In this document: one piece after another, positions 27,434-36,171 of the stretch
How the letters are laid out: each line of letters starts with the position of its first letter
How positions within the stretch are numbered: the stretch's first letter is position 1
Notes under the pieces: generated by a model
What the model saw: only the letters and a program-made list of their open reading frames with translations
Told to the model about the DNA's origin: nothing
Database searches by the model: none
Program-made: the position numbers and the translations under genes
Source: Klenkia sp. PcliD-1-E
Lineage (GTDB): Bacteria; Actinomycetota; Actinomycetes; Mycobacteriales; Geodermatophilaceae
Reading direction: 5' to 3'
Length of the DNA stretch: 51,866 nt
Assembly (NCBI RefSeq): GCF_024124375.1
Contig: NZ_JAMXRZ010000010.1
Span: 1 to 51,866, forward strand

Positions 27434-28353
27434 GCCTGCGCGATTGGCGGCCGGTGCCGCCGCCGCTGCCCGAGGACCTGGAGGGATCAGTCGCCGACGA
27501 CGACCCCGACTGGTTCGCCCGCGAACTGGCGATCGCCGCGCACCCGCCGTGGTGGCTGTGGCGGTTCCTGCTCACCACCGTCTCCCCGGCGGTGTCGCTG
27601 TTCGGGCGGGTGCAGGTCACCGGCGGGGTGCCCGAGCACCTGCGCGGCGGGCCGCTGATCCTGGCCGCCAACCACGTCGGGGACTACGACACCTTCACCG
27701 TGGCCGCCGCGCTGCACCGGCTGGGCGTCGTCCCCCGGTTCCTGGCCACCGGCGGGATCATGCGGGCCCCGGTGGCCGGGCCCATGCTCGAACGGGCCGG
27801 CGGCGTCCGGGTCGACCGGGGCACCGACGTCGCCGCGCACGCCATGCGGGTGGTGCTCGTGGCGCTGGAGCACGGCGGTCAGGTGCTGGTCTACCCCGAG
27901 GGCCGGGTCGGGCTGAGCGCCGACGGCTGGCCCGAGCGCGGCCGCACCGGGCTGGCTCGGCTGGCCCTGCAGACCCGGGTCCCGGTGCTGCCGGTCAGCC
28001 AGTGGGGCGCGCACGAGGTGCTGCAGTACGCCAACGACTGGGGCAAGCTGCGCACCGCGCTGTCCGCGGCCTGGCGCCAGCCCGCCCTCCGGGTGCACGT
28101 CGGGCCGCCGGTCCCGCTGGACGACCTCGAGGCCGGCCGGGTCGGTGACGCCCACCGCGCCCGCACCCGCATCATGGCCGCGATCACCCGCGGGCTGGTG
28201 CCGCTGCGGGCCGGTGAGCCCGCCGACCGGATCGCCTTCCACGACCCCACCCGGCCGGTGCGGGCCGTCGCGGCCTTCCCGGGGGGACGCGTCCCCGACG
28301 ACGTGCCCGGTGCTGGACCACCCCACCCCGCGGCTGACACCCTGCGCCGGTGA
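27430..28353 (+). CDS. Lysophospholipid acyltransferase family protein (PlsC)
   Basis: 307 residues. Acyltransferase box NHVGDYD (NHx4D), and VYPEGRVG in the FPEG position. The N-terminal segment PPWWLWRFLLTTVSPAVSLFG is a likely membrane anchor. GTG 27430 overlaps the GDPD stop. Acceptor lipid not determinable; lysophosphatidate is likely. Confidence 0.92.
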   Translation: MSLRDWRPVPPPLPEDLEGSVADDDPDWFARELAIAAHPPWWLWRFLLTTVSPAVSLFGRVQVTGGVPEHLRGGPLILAANHVGDYDTFTVAAALHRLGVVPRFLATGGIMRAPVAGPMLERAGGVRVDRGTDVAAHAMRVVLVALEHGGQVLVYPEGRVGLSADGWPERGRTGLARLALQTRVPVLPVSQWGAHEVLQYANDWGKLRTALSAAWRQPALRVHVGPPVPLDDLEAGRVGDAHRARTRIMAAITRGLVPLRAGEPADRIAFHDPTRPVRAVAAFPGGRVPDDVPGAGPPHPAADTLRR

Positions 28354-29684
28354 GCACCGCCGACACCACCGCGACGCCCGACCGCGCCCTGCGCCGCGAG
28401 CGCACCGGTTGGTACTCCTACGACTGGGCGATGTCGGTGTTCAACACCAGCGTCACCACGGTCTTCCTCGGCCCCTACCTGACGTCGGTGGCCCGCGACG
28501 CCGCCGGGCCGGACGGGAAGCTGGGGTTCCTGGGCATCGACCCGGGCAGCTGGTTCTCCTTCGTGCTGTCGTTCTCGGTGCTCGCCCAGGTGCTGGTCCT
28601 GCCGATCACCGGCGCCGTCGCCGACCGCACCGGACGCCGTCGCGAACTGCTGGCCGGGTTCGCGTTCCTCGGTGCCGCGGCCTGCACCGGTCTGTTCTTC
28701 GTCGCCGACGGCCGCTACCTGCTGGGCGCCCTGCTCTTCGTGGTGGCCAACATCAGCTTCGGCGCGGCCACCGTCGTCTACTACTCCTGGCTGCCCGACC
28801 TGGCCGCCCCCGACGAGCGGGACAAGGTCTCCAGCCGCGGCTGGGCCGTCGGCTACGTCGGCGGGGCGCTGCTGCTCGCCGTCCACCTGGGCCTGTTCCT
28901 GTCCGCGGAGTCCCTGGGCCTGACCAGCGGTGAGGCCGTGCGGATCTGCCTGGCCACCGCCGGGCTGTGGTGGGGTGCGTTCACCGTCTTCACCGTCTCG
29001 CGGCTGCGCAACCGGCCGGTCGCGGCGACGGAGGGGCGGACCGGGAGCGGGTTCCGTCAGCTGGCCCGGACGCTGAAGGAGATGCGGGCCTTCCCGCTCA
29101 CCCTGTGGTTCCTGGGCGCCTACCTGCTGTTCAACGACGGCGTGCAGACCGTCATCTCGCTGTCGGCGGTCTACGCCACCGAGGAGCTCGACCTGGACCA
29201 GTCGGTGCTCACCGGGGCCATCCTCATGGTGCAGGTGGTCGCCATCGCCGGGGCGCTGGGCCTGGGCCGGGTCGCCGCCCGGTACGGCGCCACCCGCACG
29301 GTGCTGGGCTGCCTGGTGGCCTGGACGGCGGTGCTGGTGGCCGCGTTCTTCCTGCAGGCCGGCGCGGTGGCCCAGTTCTACGCCCTCGCCGCCGTCATCG
29401 GCCTGGTGCAGGGCGGCACCCAGGCACTGTCCCGGTCGCTGTTCAGCCACCTCATCCCGGCCGGCAAGGAGGCCGAGTACTACGGCTTCTACGAGATCAG
29501 CGACCGCGGGACCAGCTGGCTCGGCCCGCTGGCCTTCGGCCTGACCTACCAGCTCACCGGCTCCTACCGGCTGGCCATCATCAGCCTGGTGGTCTTCTTC
29601 GTCGCGGGCTTCGTGCTGCTGGCCCGGCTGCCGATGCGCCGGGCCGTGGTCGAGGCGGGCAACGTGCCACCGGAGAAGCTGTGA
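28350..29684 (+). CDS. MFS transporter, UMF1 / Atg22-like
   Basis: 444 residues with 12 predicted membrane segments. RTGWYSYDWAMSVFNTSVTTV, with DWA near the N-terminus, and VLVLPITGAVADRTGRRRELLAG are UMF1 marks. Members of this branch export unknown metabolites; Atg22 exports amino acids from the yeast vacuole. GTG 28350 overlaps the PlsC-like stop. Confidence 0.93.
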   Translation: MSTADTTATPDRALRRERTGWYSYDWAMSVFNTSVTTVFLGPYLTSVARDAAGPDGKLGFLGIDPGSWFSFVLSFSVLAQVLVLPITGAVADRTGRRRELLAGFAFLGAAACTGLFFVADGRYLLGALLFVVANISFGAATVVYYSWLPDLAAPDERDKVSSRGWAVGYVGGALLLAVHLGLFLSAESLGLTSGEAVRICLATAGLWWGAFTVFTVSRLRNRPVAATEGRTGSGFRQLARTLKEMRAFPLTLWFLGAYLLFNDGVQTVISLSAVYATEELDLDQSVLTGAILMVQVVAIAGALGLGRVAARYGATRTVLGCLVAWTAVLVAAFFLQAGAVAQFYALAAVIGLVQGGTQALSRSLFSHLIPAGKEAEYYGFYEISDRGTSWLGPLAFGLTYQLTGSYRLAIISLVVFFVAGFVLLARLPMRRAVVEAGNVPPEKL

Positions 29685-30400
29685 ACGCCGTCCCCGCCTC
29701 CGGCGACCGCCGCCGGCACGCCGCGCCGGCCCACCTGACCTTCTTCCACGGCCCGATGGACTGCGGCAAGTCCACCCTCGCTCTGCAGGTGGACCACAAC
29801 CAGAGCCGGCAGGGCCGGCACGGGCTGCGGCTGACCCAGGGCGACCGGTCGCGGGCCGCCCGGATCAGCAGCCGGGTCGGGCTGTCGCGGGAGGCGGTCG
29901 AGGTCGACGGCACGACCGATCTGCGGCTGCTGGTGCGGGACCGCTGGGCGGCCGGGCACCGGGTGGACTACGTCGTCGTCGACGAGGCGCAGTTCCTCTC
30001 CGCCCGCCAGGTCGACCAGCTCGCCGAGCTGGTCGACCAGTCGCACGTGGACGTCTACGCCTTCGGGCTGACCACCGACTTCCGCGCCCAGCTGTTCACC
30101 GGCACCCAGCGGCTGTTCGAGCTCGCCGACGTGGTGCAGCGCATCCAGGTCGAGGTGCTGTGCTGGTGCGGCGCGCCGGGGTTGCTCAACGCCCGCGTCG
30201 TCGACGGTGTCATGGTGCGCCAGGGCGAGACCGTCGTCGTCGCCGACACCGCCCCCGACGCGGCCCCGGACGAGGTGCGCTACCAGGTCCTCTGCCGTCG
30301 GCACCACGTCGGCGGGCAGCTCGGACCCACCCCCACCGGCCCCGGTCAGCTCACCCTCGCCGGGCAGCCCCTGGCCGACGGGCAGGTGGCCGTGCGATGA
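29681..30400 (+). CDS. tdk: Thymidine kinase
   Basis: 239 residues. Walker A GPMDCGKST (24-32), Walker B/base DEAQF (101-105, E102), and lasso zinc ligands in CWCGAPG and LCRRHH. It phosphorylates thymidine from salvage. The C-terminal LTLAGQPLADGQVAVR is typical of the actinobacterial form. GTG 29681 overlaps the transporter stop, so it closes the operon that starts at GDPD. Confidence 0.95.
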   Translation: MNAVPASGDRRRHAAPAHLTFFHGPMDCGKSTLALQVDHNQSRQGRHGLRLTQGDRSRAARISSRVGLSREAVEVDGTTDLRLLVRDRWAAGHRVDYVVVDEAQFLSARQVDQLAELVDQSHVDVYAFGLTTDFRAQLFTGTQRLFELADVVQRIQVEVLCWCGAPGLLNARVVDGVMVRQGETVVVADTAPDAAPDEVRYQVLCRRHHVGGQLGPTPTGPGQLTLAGQPLADGQVAVR

Positions 30401-30417
30401 TGAGCGACTGACGCGAC

Positions 30418-30443
30418 GGAATCTCCGCGCGACTTCCTTCGTT
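30418..30443 (+). promoter_or_regulatory. SigR-type ECF promoter for rbpA
   Basis: GGAAT (30418-30422), 18 bp, then GTT (30441-30443): the classic GGAAT-N18-GTT promoter of the SigR/SigH thiol-oxidative-stress sigma factor. rbpA belongs to the SigR regulon in Streptomyces coelicolor, which supports the call. The predicted leader before ATG 30560 is about 110 nt. Confidence 0.75.
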
Positions 30444-30559
30444 GGACCCACCGGCCCCCTCCGGGTGACGCCCCGCTGCTCGCGCTGCGGACGCGTCACC
30501 GACGTGCCGATGGGGCATGACGCACGGACCGACACACGAGCACGAGAGGACGGTGTGCC

Positions 30560-30904
30560 ATGGGCGAGCGTTCCCTTCGCGGCAGCCGACTGGGCAGCGT
30601 CAGCTACGAGACCGAGCGCAACACCGCGCCGATCGAGCGGCAGTACGCCGAGTACCGCTGCGAGCAGGGCCACGTCGTGACCGTGCCCTTCGCCGACGAC
30701 GCCGAGCTCCCCGACACCTGGGAGTGCAAGTACGACGGCTCCGTGGCCAAGCTGGTGGGCGGCGCCGAGCCGGCCCCCAAGAAGGTCAAGCCGCCGCGGA
30801 CCCACTGGGACATGCTCCTGGAGCGTCGCTCGGTCGACGACCTCGAAGAGGTCCTGGCCGAGCGCTTGGACGTGCTGAAGAGCCGCCGCACCAAGGTCAG
30901 CTGA
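30560..30904 (+). CDS. rbpA: RNA polymerase-binding protein RbpA
   Basis: 114 residues, an actinobacteria-specific protein that stabilises the housekeeping sigma factor with RNA polymerase and the open complex. Visible: N-terminal tail with GSRLGSVSYETERN, the RbpA core (RYxCEQGH and WECKYDGS zinc-like Cys pairs), and the sigma-interaction C-terminus THWDMLLERRSVDDLEEVLAERLDVLK. Its promoter carries a SigR-type motif, and a strong hairpin follows. Confidence 0.98.
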   Translation: MGERSLRGSRLGSVSYETERNTAPIERQYAEYRCEQGHVVTVPFADDAELPDTWECKYDGSVAKLVGGAEPAPKKVKPPRTHWDMLLERRSVDDLEEVLAERLDVLKSRRTKVS

Positions 30905-30911
30905 CCCACTG

Positions 30912-30957
30912 ACGCAGAAGGGCCCCTCCGGATCGCCCCGGAGGGGCCCTTCTGCGT
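30912..30957. terminator. Bidirectional terminator between rbpA and fxsA
   Basis: Perfect 20-bp inverted arms, 30912-30931 and 30938-30957, with a 6-nt loop; the core is GGGCCCCTCCGG / CCGGAGGGGCCC. It lies between convergent rbpA and the fxsA end at 30961. Confidence 0.92.
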
Positions 30958-30960
30958 GGG

Positions 30961-31446
30961 TCAGGGCTGGTCGACGACGGTGCCCTCGACGACGCGGGTG
31001 CTGGTCACGTGCTGCACGTCCGGGTCGGGGTCGACCTGCGCGGGGCGGGTGCTCTGCACCCGCACCGGGCCGCGCGCTCGGTCGGGGAGCCGGTTCAGCA
31101 CCGCCCGCGCGATGAGCGCCCGGGGCAGCCTGCGGGTGCCGGGCAGCAGGCAGAGCAGCCCCAGCACGTCGCCGACGAAGCCCGGCAGGATCATCAGGAA
31201 CCCGCCGGCGGCGACCAGGCCGGCGTCGCCCAGCGCGGTGCCCGGGGCGCGGTGCTCCTGGGCCCGCAGCCGCAGCTCGGTCAGCGTCTTGGTGCCCTGC
31301 TTGGCCAGCAGGACCCAGCCCAGCGCGCTGGTCGCCAGCGACGCCAGGATGGCCCAGCCCAGCCCGATCCAGGCCGCCACGGCGATGAACACCAGCAGCT
31401 CGGCCAGAGCGCCCAGGCCCAGCACGGTGCGCAGTCGGCTCGTCAT
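30961..31446 (-). CDS. fxsA: FxsA-family membrane protein
   Basis: 161 residues. The FxsA core is in LGWAILASLATSALGWVLLAKQG and LVAAGGFLMILPGFVGDVLGLLCLLPGTRR, three or four membrane segments. In E. coli FxsA relieves F-plasmid exclusion of phage T7; its normal role is unclear. ATG 31446 overlaps the lnt stop by 4 bp. Confidence 0.92.
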   Translation of the reverse strand: MTSRLRTVLGLGALAELLVFIAVAAWIGLGWAILASLATSALGWVLLAKQGTKTLTELRLRAQEHRAPGTALGDAGLVAAGGFLMILPGFVGDVLGLLCLLPGTRRLPRALIARAVLNRLPDRARGPVRVQSTRPAQVDPDPDVQHVTSTRVVEGTVVDQP

Positions 31447-33116
31447 GCTCGTCCTCTCCTCGTGTCTCCTGCACCCCCAACGTCCGAGGGCGCGCTGGTG
31501 CTCCCGGGCCGGCGACGGCGCACCCCGGCCACGACGACCAGCAGGACCGCGCCCAGCCCGAGCGCGGTGAGCGCCGCCTCCGGCCAGGCACCCAGCCGGG
31601 TGGCCGGCGTCGTCCCGTCGCGCTGGGCGATGTCCTCGACGAAGGCGGCCGGGGTGAACAGCCCCGAGCTGCGCACCAGGGAGCCGTCGGGGGCGATGAT
31701 CGCGCTGATGCCGCTGGTGGAGGCCATCACCACGCTGCGCCCGGCCTCGACGGCCCGCAGCCGTCCCATCGCCAGCTGCTGGGGGCTCTCGTCGGAGAAC
31801 CCGAACGTCGCGTTGTTGGTCTGGACGACGAGCATGGTCGCCCCGCCCTCGACCGTGTCGCGCACCAGGCCGTCGTAGGCCACCTCGAAGCAGATCACGT
31901 CACCGACCGTCGTCCCGGCCATGTCCAGCGTGCCGACCTCGGTGCCGGCCAGGAAGTCCCGGCGCACCAGGTCGACCTTGTCGCTGAAGAAGCGGAAGAA
32001 CGACCGGGCGGGCACGTACTCCGCCAGCGGGACGGGGTGCCGCTTGGTGTAGGTCTCCCCCGGCCCCGTCTGCGGGTCCCACACGATGGCGGTGTTGCTG
32101 ATGAACCGGCCCGGCCCGCTGACCACCGCGCCGACCAGGATCGGGGCGTCGATCGCGCGGGCGGCGCGGTCGATGGCCGCGGCGGCGTCGGCGTTGAGGT
32201 AGGGGTCGATGTCCGAGCTGTTCTCCGGCCAGATGACCAGGTCGGGCTGGGCGACCTCGCCGCGGTCCACCTGCCGCGCCAGGGCCGTCGTCTCGGCCAC
32301 GTGGTTGTCCAGCACCGCCCGGCGCTGCTCGTTGAAGTCCAGCCCGGCGCGCGGCACGTTGCCCTGCACCACCGCGACGGTGCGGGTCGGCCCGCCCTCG
32401 GTCAGCGACCCGCCGGCCAGCGGCCAGCGGGCGACGGTGCCCACTACGGGGACGGCGAGGGTGGCCACCACCAGGACGGCGGCCGCGCGCAGCGACCCGG
32501 CGCGGCGGGCGGCGTCGTCGCTGTCGCGCCAGGCCCGCACCAGTGCCAGGCCGGCCGCGGCCAGCAGCGTGCCGGTCAGCGCCACGGCGAAGCTGACCAG
32601 CGGCACCCCGCCGTAGGCGGCGAAGGCGGTGAACGGCCCCTCGGCCTGGCTGAACCCGAGCCGGCCCCAGGGGAACCCGCCCAGCGGCCAGCGACCCCGC
32701 AGCGCCTCCTGCCCGACCCACAGCGCCGCGGCCCACAGCCACCAGGCCGGCAACCGGGCGGTGAGCGCCAGGGCGCCGCCCAGCACCGCCACGTAGAGCG
32801 ACTCCGCGACCGACAGCGCGTACCAGGGGAAGGACCCGACGTAGATGCCGGTCCAGGACAGCAGCGGCACGAAGAAGCACAGGCCCTGCACCAGACCCAG
32901 CCACAGCCCGGTGCGGAACCGGACGCCGCGGGTGGCCACCGACAGCGTGGCCGGGCCGAGCACGGCGAGCGCGGCCAGGTCCCACCCGGGGAACGCCAGG
33001 TACATCGAGATGCCGCCGGCGGCGGCCAGCAGGGTGCGGGCCAGCAGGCGCGCGCCGCGGCGTCGCGGGGCGGGTGCGTCGTCGGCCGGGCGCACCGCCG
33101 GGTCGGTCACGGTCAC
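31443..33116 (-). CDS. lnt: Apolipoprotein N-acyltransferase
   Basis: 557 residues: about eight membrane segments (from GGISMYLAFPGWDLAAL onward) and an external nitrilase domain. Catalytic residues seen: Glu in VIWPENSSDID, Lys in TKRHPVPLAEYVP, Cys in DVICFEVAYDG. It adds the third acyl chain to lipoproteins. GTG 33116 is preceded by GATGCT plus 6 nt; the same frame is open upstream to 33350 but looks non-coding. Confidence 0.94.
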   Translation of the reverse strand: MTVTDPAVRPADDAPAPRRRGARLLARTLLAAAGGISMYLAFPGWDLAALAVLGPATLSVATRGVRFRTGLWLGLVQGLCFFVPLLSWTGIYVGSFPWYALSVAESLYVAVLGGALALTARLPAWWLWAAALWVGQEALRGRWPLGGFPWGRLGFSQAEGPFTAFAAYGGVPLVSFAVALTGTLLAAAGLALVRAWRDSDDAARRAGSLRAAAVLVVATLAVPVVGTVARWPLAGGSLTEGGPTRTVAVVQGNVPRAGLDFNEQRRAVLDNHVAETTALARQVDRGEVAQPDLVIWPENSSDIDPYLNADAAAAIDRAARAIDAPILVGAVVSGPGRFISNTAIVWDPQTGPGETYTKRHPVPLAEYVPARSFFRFFSDKVDLVRRDFLAGTEVGTLDMAGTTVGDVICFEVAYDGLVRDTVEGGATMLVVQTNNATFGFSDESPQQLAMGRLRAVEAGRSVVMASTSGISAIIAPDGSLVRSSGLFTPAAFVEDIAQRDGTTPATRLGAWPEAALTALGLGAVLLVVVAGVRRRRPGSTSAPSDVGGAGDTRRGRA

Positions 33117-33389
33117 CGCCCGAGCATCCCACCCGCGGCGCGGTGACCGGTGCACCGGCGACGGGTGCACCGGCCGCCGGCGGCGGCACCCCGGCCTTCG
33201 GGCCGCCGGTCCGGGGAACTGGGTGTCCTCGGACCGTCGTTGTCTGGTGGCGCGGGGTGCCGCCCGGCGATCCCTCGGGCTCGACCGCCCCGGGGTCGCG
33301 TGGTGCGACACCGGAACCCTAGGGAGCCGGGGCCGCCCCGCACAGGGCATCGGGACACCTGCGGCAGGCCGTTACCCGATCGTTACGTG

Positions 33390-33794
33390 TCACTCACGCA
33401 CAGTTGCGTCCGGGAGGGGGACGACCAGCGTGGCGGTCGCCTCCACCACCCGCAGCGGCTCGGCCAGCACCGCCGCGGCCGACGCCCCGCGCTGCGGCTC
33501 GGCGCGGGCGACGACGTCGGCCCAGCAGCGCAGCGTGCGCGAACGGGTGCCCACCCGCACCACCTCGCAGGATGCCTCCAGCACGTCGCCGGCCTGCACG
33601 GGTGCCAGGAACCGGACGTCGGTGTAGCCGGCGAGCAGGCCCTCGTCGCCGTCCCCCACGATGGCCACCTCGGTGGCCACGTCGCCGAACAGGCCCAGGG
33701 TGTAGGCGCCGTCGACGAGCGACCCGCCGTAGTGGGCGTGCGCGTAGGGCACGTAGCGGCGGTGGGTGACGGTCAGGCCGACGGTGGCGCTCAC
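33390..33794 (-). CDS. kal: 3-aminobutyryl-CoA ammonia-lyase (hotdog fold)
   Basis: 134 residues. Opening VTHRRYVPYAHAHYGGSLVDGAYTLGLFGDVATEV is the Kal form of the hotdog fold. Kal removes ammonia from 3-aminobutyryl-CoA to give crotonyl-CoA, the last special step of lysine fermentation. It is the final gene of the kam operon; GTG 33794 overlaps kamE. The name rests on neighbours and the family signature. Confidence 0.88.
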   Translation of the reverse strand: MSATVGLTVTHRRYVPYAHAHYGGSLVDGAYTLGLFGDVATEVAIVGDGDEGLLAGYTDVRFLAPVQAGDVLEASCEVVRVGTRSRTLRCWADVVARAEPQRGASAAAVLAEPLRVVEATATLVVPLPDATVRE

Positions 33795-34588
33795 GCGGTG
33801 GTCTCCTCGGGGGCGGGCAGCAGGGCGGGGTCCGGGGTCGGGGCGGGCAGCAGGGCGGAGACGAGGTAGGAGGCCACCTCGCCGGGGGTGGTGCCGCGGC
33901 CGAAGACCTTGTCGACGCCGAGGTCGCGGGCCATGGCCGGGTCGAAGCGTGGGCCGCCCACCACCAGCAGGGGGCGGGTCTCCCCCATCGCCTCGCGGAA
34001 CGCGCCGGCCAGTTCGCGGGTGTTGCGCAGGTGCGCGTCCTTCTGGGTGACGACCTGGCTGACCAGGACGGCGTCGGCCTTCGCGGCGCGGGCGCGGGTG
34101 ACCAATTCCGGGACGGTCACCTGGGCGCCGAGGTTGGCCACGTCCATCTCCCGGTAGTACTCCAGGCCCTTCTCCCCCGCGAACCCCTTGAGGTTGAGGA
34201 TCGCGTCGATGCCCACCGTGTGCGCGTCGGTGCCGATGCAGGCCCCCATCACGACCAGCTTGCGGTGCAGCCGGGCCTTGATCGCGCCGTTGACCTCAGT
34301 GGGGCTCAGCAGCGGGTAGTCGCGCTCCTCCACCTCGACCTCGTCGGTGTCGACCAGGTGGGTCACCGAGCCGTAGACGACGAAGAAGGTGAAGGCGGGC
34401 TCTCCCCCGCCCGCCCCGCCTCCCCCGATGCCGTGGCTGTGCACCACCATCGCCGGGTGGATGCCCATCTTGTTCGCCAGCTGCAGCGCGGCGCCCTCGG
34501 CGCGGGGGCCGGGGGCCACCGGCAGGGTGAACGAGGTCTGCACCATGCCGTCGCCGGTGGTGTCGCCGTAGGGCCGGATGACGGTCAT
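33791..34588 (-). CDS. kamE: Lysine 5,6-aminomutase beta subunit
   Basis: 265 residues. Cobalamin-binding DxHxxG is D121-A-H123-T-V-G126, in GTDAHTVGID; K134 in LNLKGFAGEKG matches the PLP lysine of the clostridial enzyme. It moves the terminal amino group of beta-lysine to give 3,5-diaminohexanoate, using adenosylcobalamin and PLP. A Gly-rich loop GIGGGGAGGGEP at 53-64 is an insertion. ATG 34588 overlaps kamD by 4 bp. Confidence 0.95.
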   Translation of the reverse strand: MTVIRPYGDTTGDGMVQTSFTLPVAPGPRAEGAALQLANKMGIHPAMVVHSHGIGGGGAGGGEPAFTFFVVYGSVTHLVDTDEVEVEERDYPLLSPTEVNGAIKARLHRKLVVMGACIGTDAHTVGIDAILNLKGFAGEKGLEYYREMDVANLGAQVTVPELVTRARAAKADAVLVSQVVTQKDAHLRNTRELAGAFREAMGETRPLLVVGGPRFDPAMARDLGVDKVFGRGTTPGEVASYLVSALLPAPTPDPALLPAPEETTA

Positions 34589-36171
34589 CGGGCAGCGTCC
34601 TCCAAGGCAGCCTCCATGAGCTCGGTCGCGGGGTCCAGGTGGCCCGGCGCCTTCACCACGACGCCGTCCAGGCCCTTGCCGCGGTCGGCCGGGCGCTTGG
34701 TGATGCCGAAGGTGCCCGCGGCGATGGCGGGCAGCAGGCCGTCGGCGGTGATCGTCTCCAGCAGCGCCACGGCCTCGGAGAGCACCGTGTGCGCGCGCCG
34801 GTCGATGAACCCGCCCGGCGGCGGCGCGAAGTCCTCGGCCAGGCCCCCGGCGGCGTCCAGCACGTAGCGCACGTTGCGCAGCGCCAGGTCCCGGTCGGAC
34901 AGCCACGGGGTGACCACGGCCTCGGTCATCATCCCGACCAGCAGGATGCCCTGGTCGGTGAGCGCGCCGGCGAGGTTGAAGAACCCGTCGAGCAGGTAGC
35001 CGCCGAACACGTCGCCGGTCATGTGCTTGGTGGGCGGCATCCACTTCAGCGGCGCGTCGGGGAACAGCGCCCGGGCCAGCAGCGCGTGCGCCAGCTCCAG
35101 CCGGAAGGAGTCCGGGACGGCCGGGTTGATCTCGAACGCGTGGCCCAGGCCCAGCTGCCAGTCCTGCAGACCGGCCTCGCGGGCGAACCGCTCGTTGAGC
35201 AGCTGGCTGACCGTGACGGTGTGCGCCTCGTCGACGGCGTCGGCGGTGGTGAGGTAGTTGTCCTCGCCGGTGTTGATGATGATCCCGGCCCGGGCGTGCA
35301 CCATCCGGCTGAACCGCTGGTCGACGAAGGTGCGGATCGGGTTGATGTCGCGGAAGAGGATCCCGTACATCGCGTCGTTGAGCATCATGTCCAGCCGCTC
35401 CAGGCCGGCCAGCGCGGCGATCTCGGGCATGCAGAGACCTGAGGCGTAGTTGGTCAGCCGGACGTAGCGGCCCAGCTCCGCGCTGACGTCGTCCAGGGCG
35501 GCCCGCATGAGCCGGAAGTTCTCCTGCGTGGCGTAGGTGCCGGCGTAGCCGGTGCGGGTGGCGCCCTCGGGCACGTAGTCCAGCAGCGACTGGCCGGTGG
35601 AGCGGATGACGGCGATGACGTCGGCCCCGGCCCGGGCGGCGGCCTGGGCCTGCGGGATGTCCTCGTAGATGTCGCCGGTGGCCACGATCAGGTAGATCCA
35701 GGGACGGCGGGGCGGGTCGCCGTGGGTGGCGACCAGCTCCTCCCGCCGGCGGCGGGCGGCGTCCACCCGGCCCAGGCCCGCGCCCACGGCGGCCAGCGCG
35801 GCGTCCCGGGCGCGCTCCTCGTCGCCCCCGGTGGGGACGGCGAACCGCGCGGTGCCGGCGCCCACCTGCTCGGCCACCTCCTGCAGGCTCCCCGCCGCGC
35901 CCGAGGCGATGGTGTGCCAGACCGGCAGCGCGACCCCGTGCTCCAGGCCCACCTGCTCGCGGACGACGTCGACCACCCGGTTCACCCAGGGGATCTCGCC
36001 CTCGCCGGTGACCGGGTCGGTGCCCTCCAGCCCGGCCAGCCGCAGCACGGCGCGCTCCACGGAGACGGTGGTGTGCTTCGTAGCCAGGTCGATGACCGGT
36101 TGCGCGGCCCGGGCGGCCAGCTCGCGGGCCCGGGTGGCCAGGCCCTCGTCGATGGTCAGGCGGGCGCTCAC
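34585..36171 (-). CDS. kamD: Lysine 5,6-aminomutase alpha subunit
   Basis: 528 residues, the usual size. TIM-barrel with family stretches LIVATGDIYEDIPQAQAAA, AGTYATQENFRLMRAALDD, RLTNYASGLCMPEIA, MLNDAMYGILFRDINP and the ending FGITKRPADRGKGLDGV. It forms the heterotetramer with KamE. GTG 36171 overlaps the amidohydrolase stop. No change in catalytic blocks is apparent. Confidence 0.96.
   Translation of the reverse strand: MSARLTIDEGLATRARELAARAAQPVIDLATKHTTVSVERAVLRLAGLEGTDPVTGEGEIPWVNRVVDVVREQVGLEHGVALPVWHTIASGAAGSLQEVAEQVGAGTARFAVPTGGDEERARDAALAAVGAGLGRVDAARRRREELVATHGDPPRRPWIYLIVATGDIYEDIPQAQAAARAGADVIAVIRSTGQSLLDYVPEGATRTGYAGTYATQENFRLMRAALDDVSAELGRYVRLTNYASGLCMPEIAALAGLERLDMMLNDAMYGILFRDINPIRTFVDQRFSRMVHARAGIIINTGEDNYLTTADAVDEAHTVTVSQLLNERFAREAGLQDWQLGLGHAFEINPAVPDSFRLELAHALLARALFPDAPLKWMPPTKHMTGDVFGGYLLDGFFNLAGALTDQGILLVGMMTEAVVTPWLSDRDLALRNVRYVLDAAGGLAEDFAPPPGGFIDRRAHTVLSEAVALLETITADGLLPAIAAGTFGITKRPADRGKGLDGVVVKAPGHLDPATELMEAALEDAAR

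Noticed and set aside
33117-33389. N-terminal extension of Lnt or an extra gene
   Set aside because: The frame stays open to 33350 but the translation is Arg/Pro-rich and unlike Lnt; a -10-like TAGGGT on this strand near 33320 could be a promoter but is not followed by a good start.
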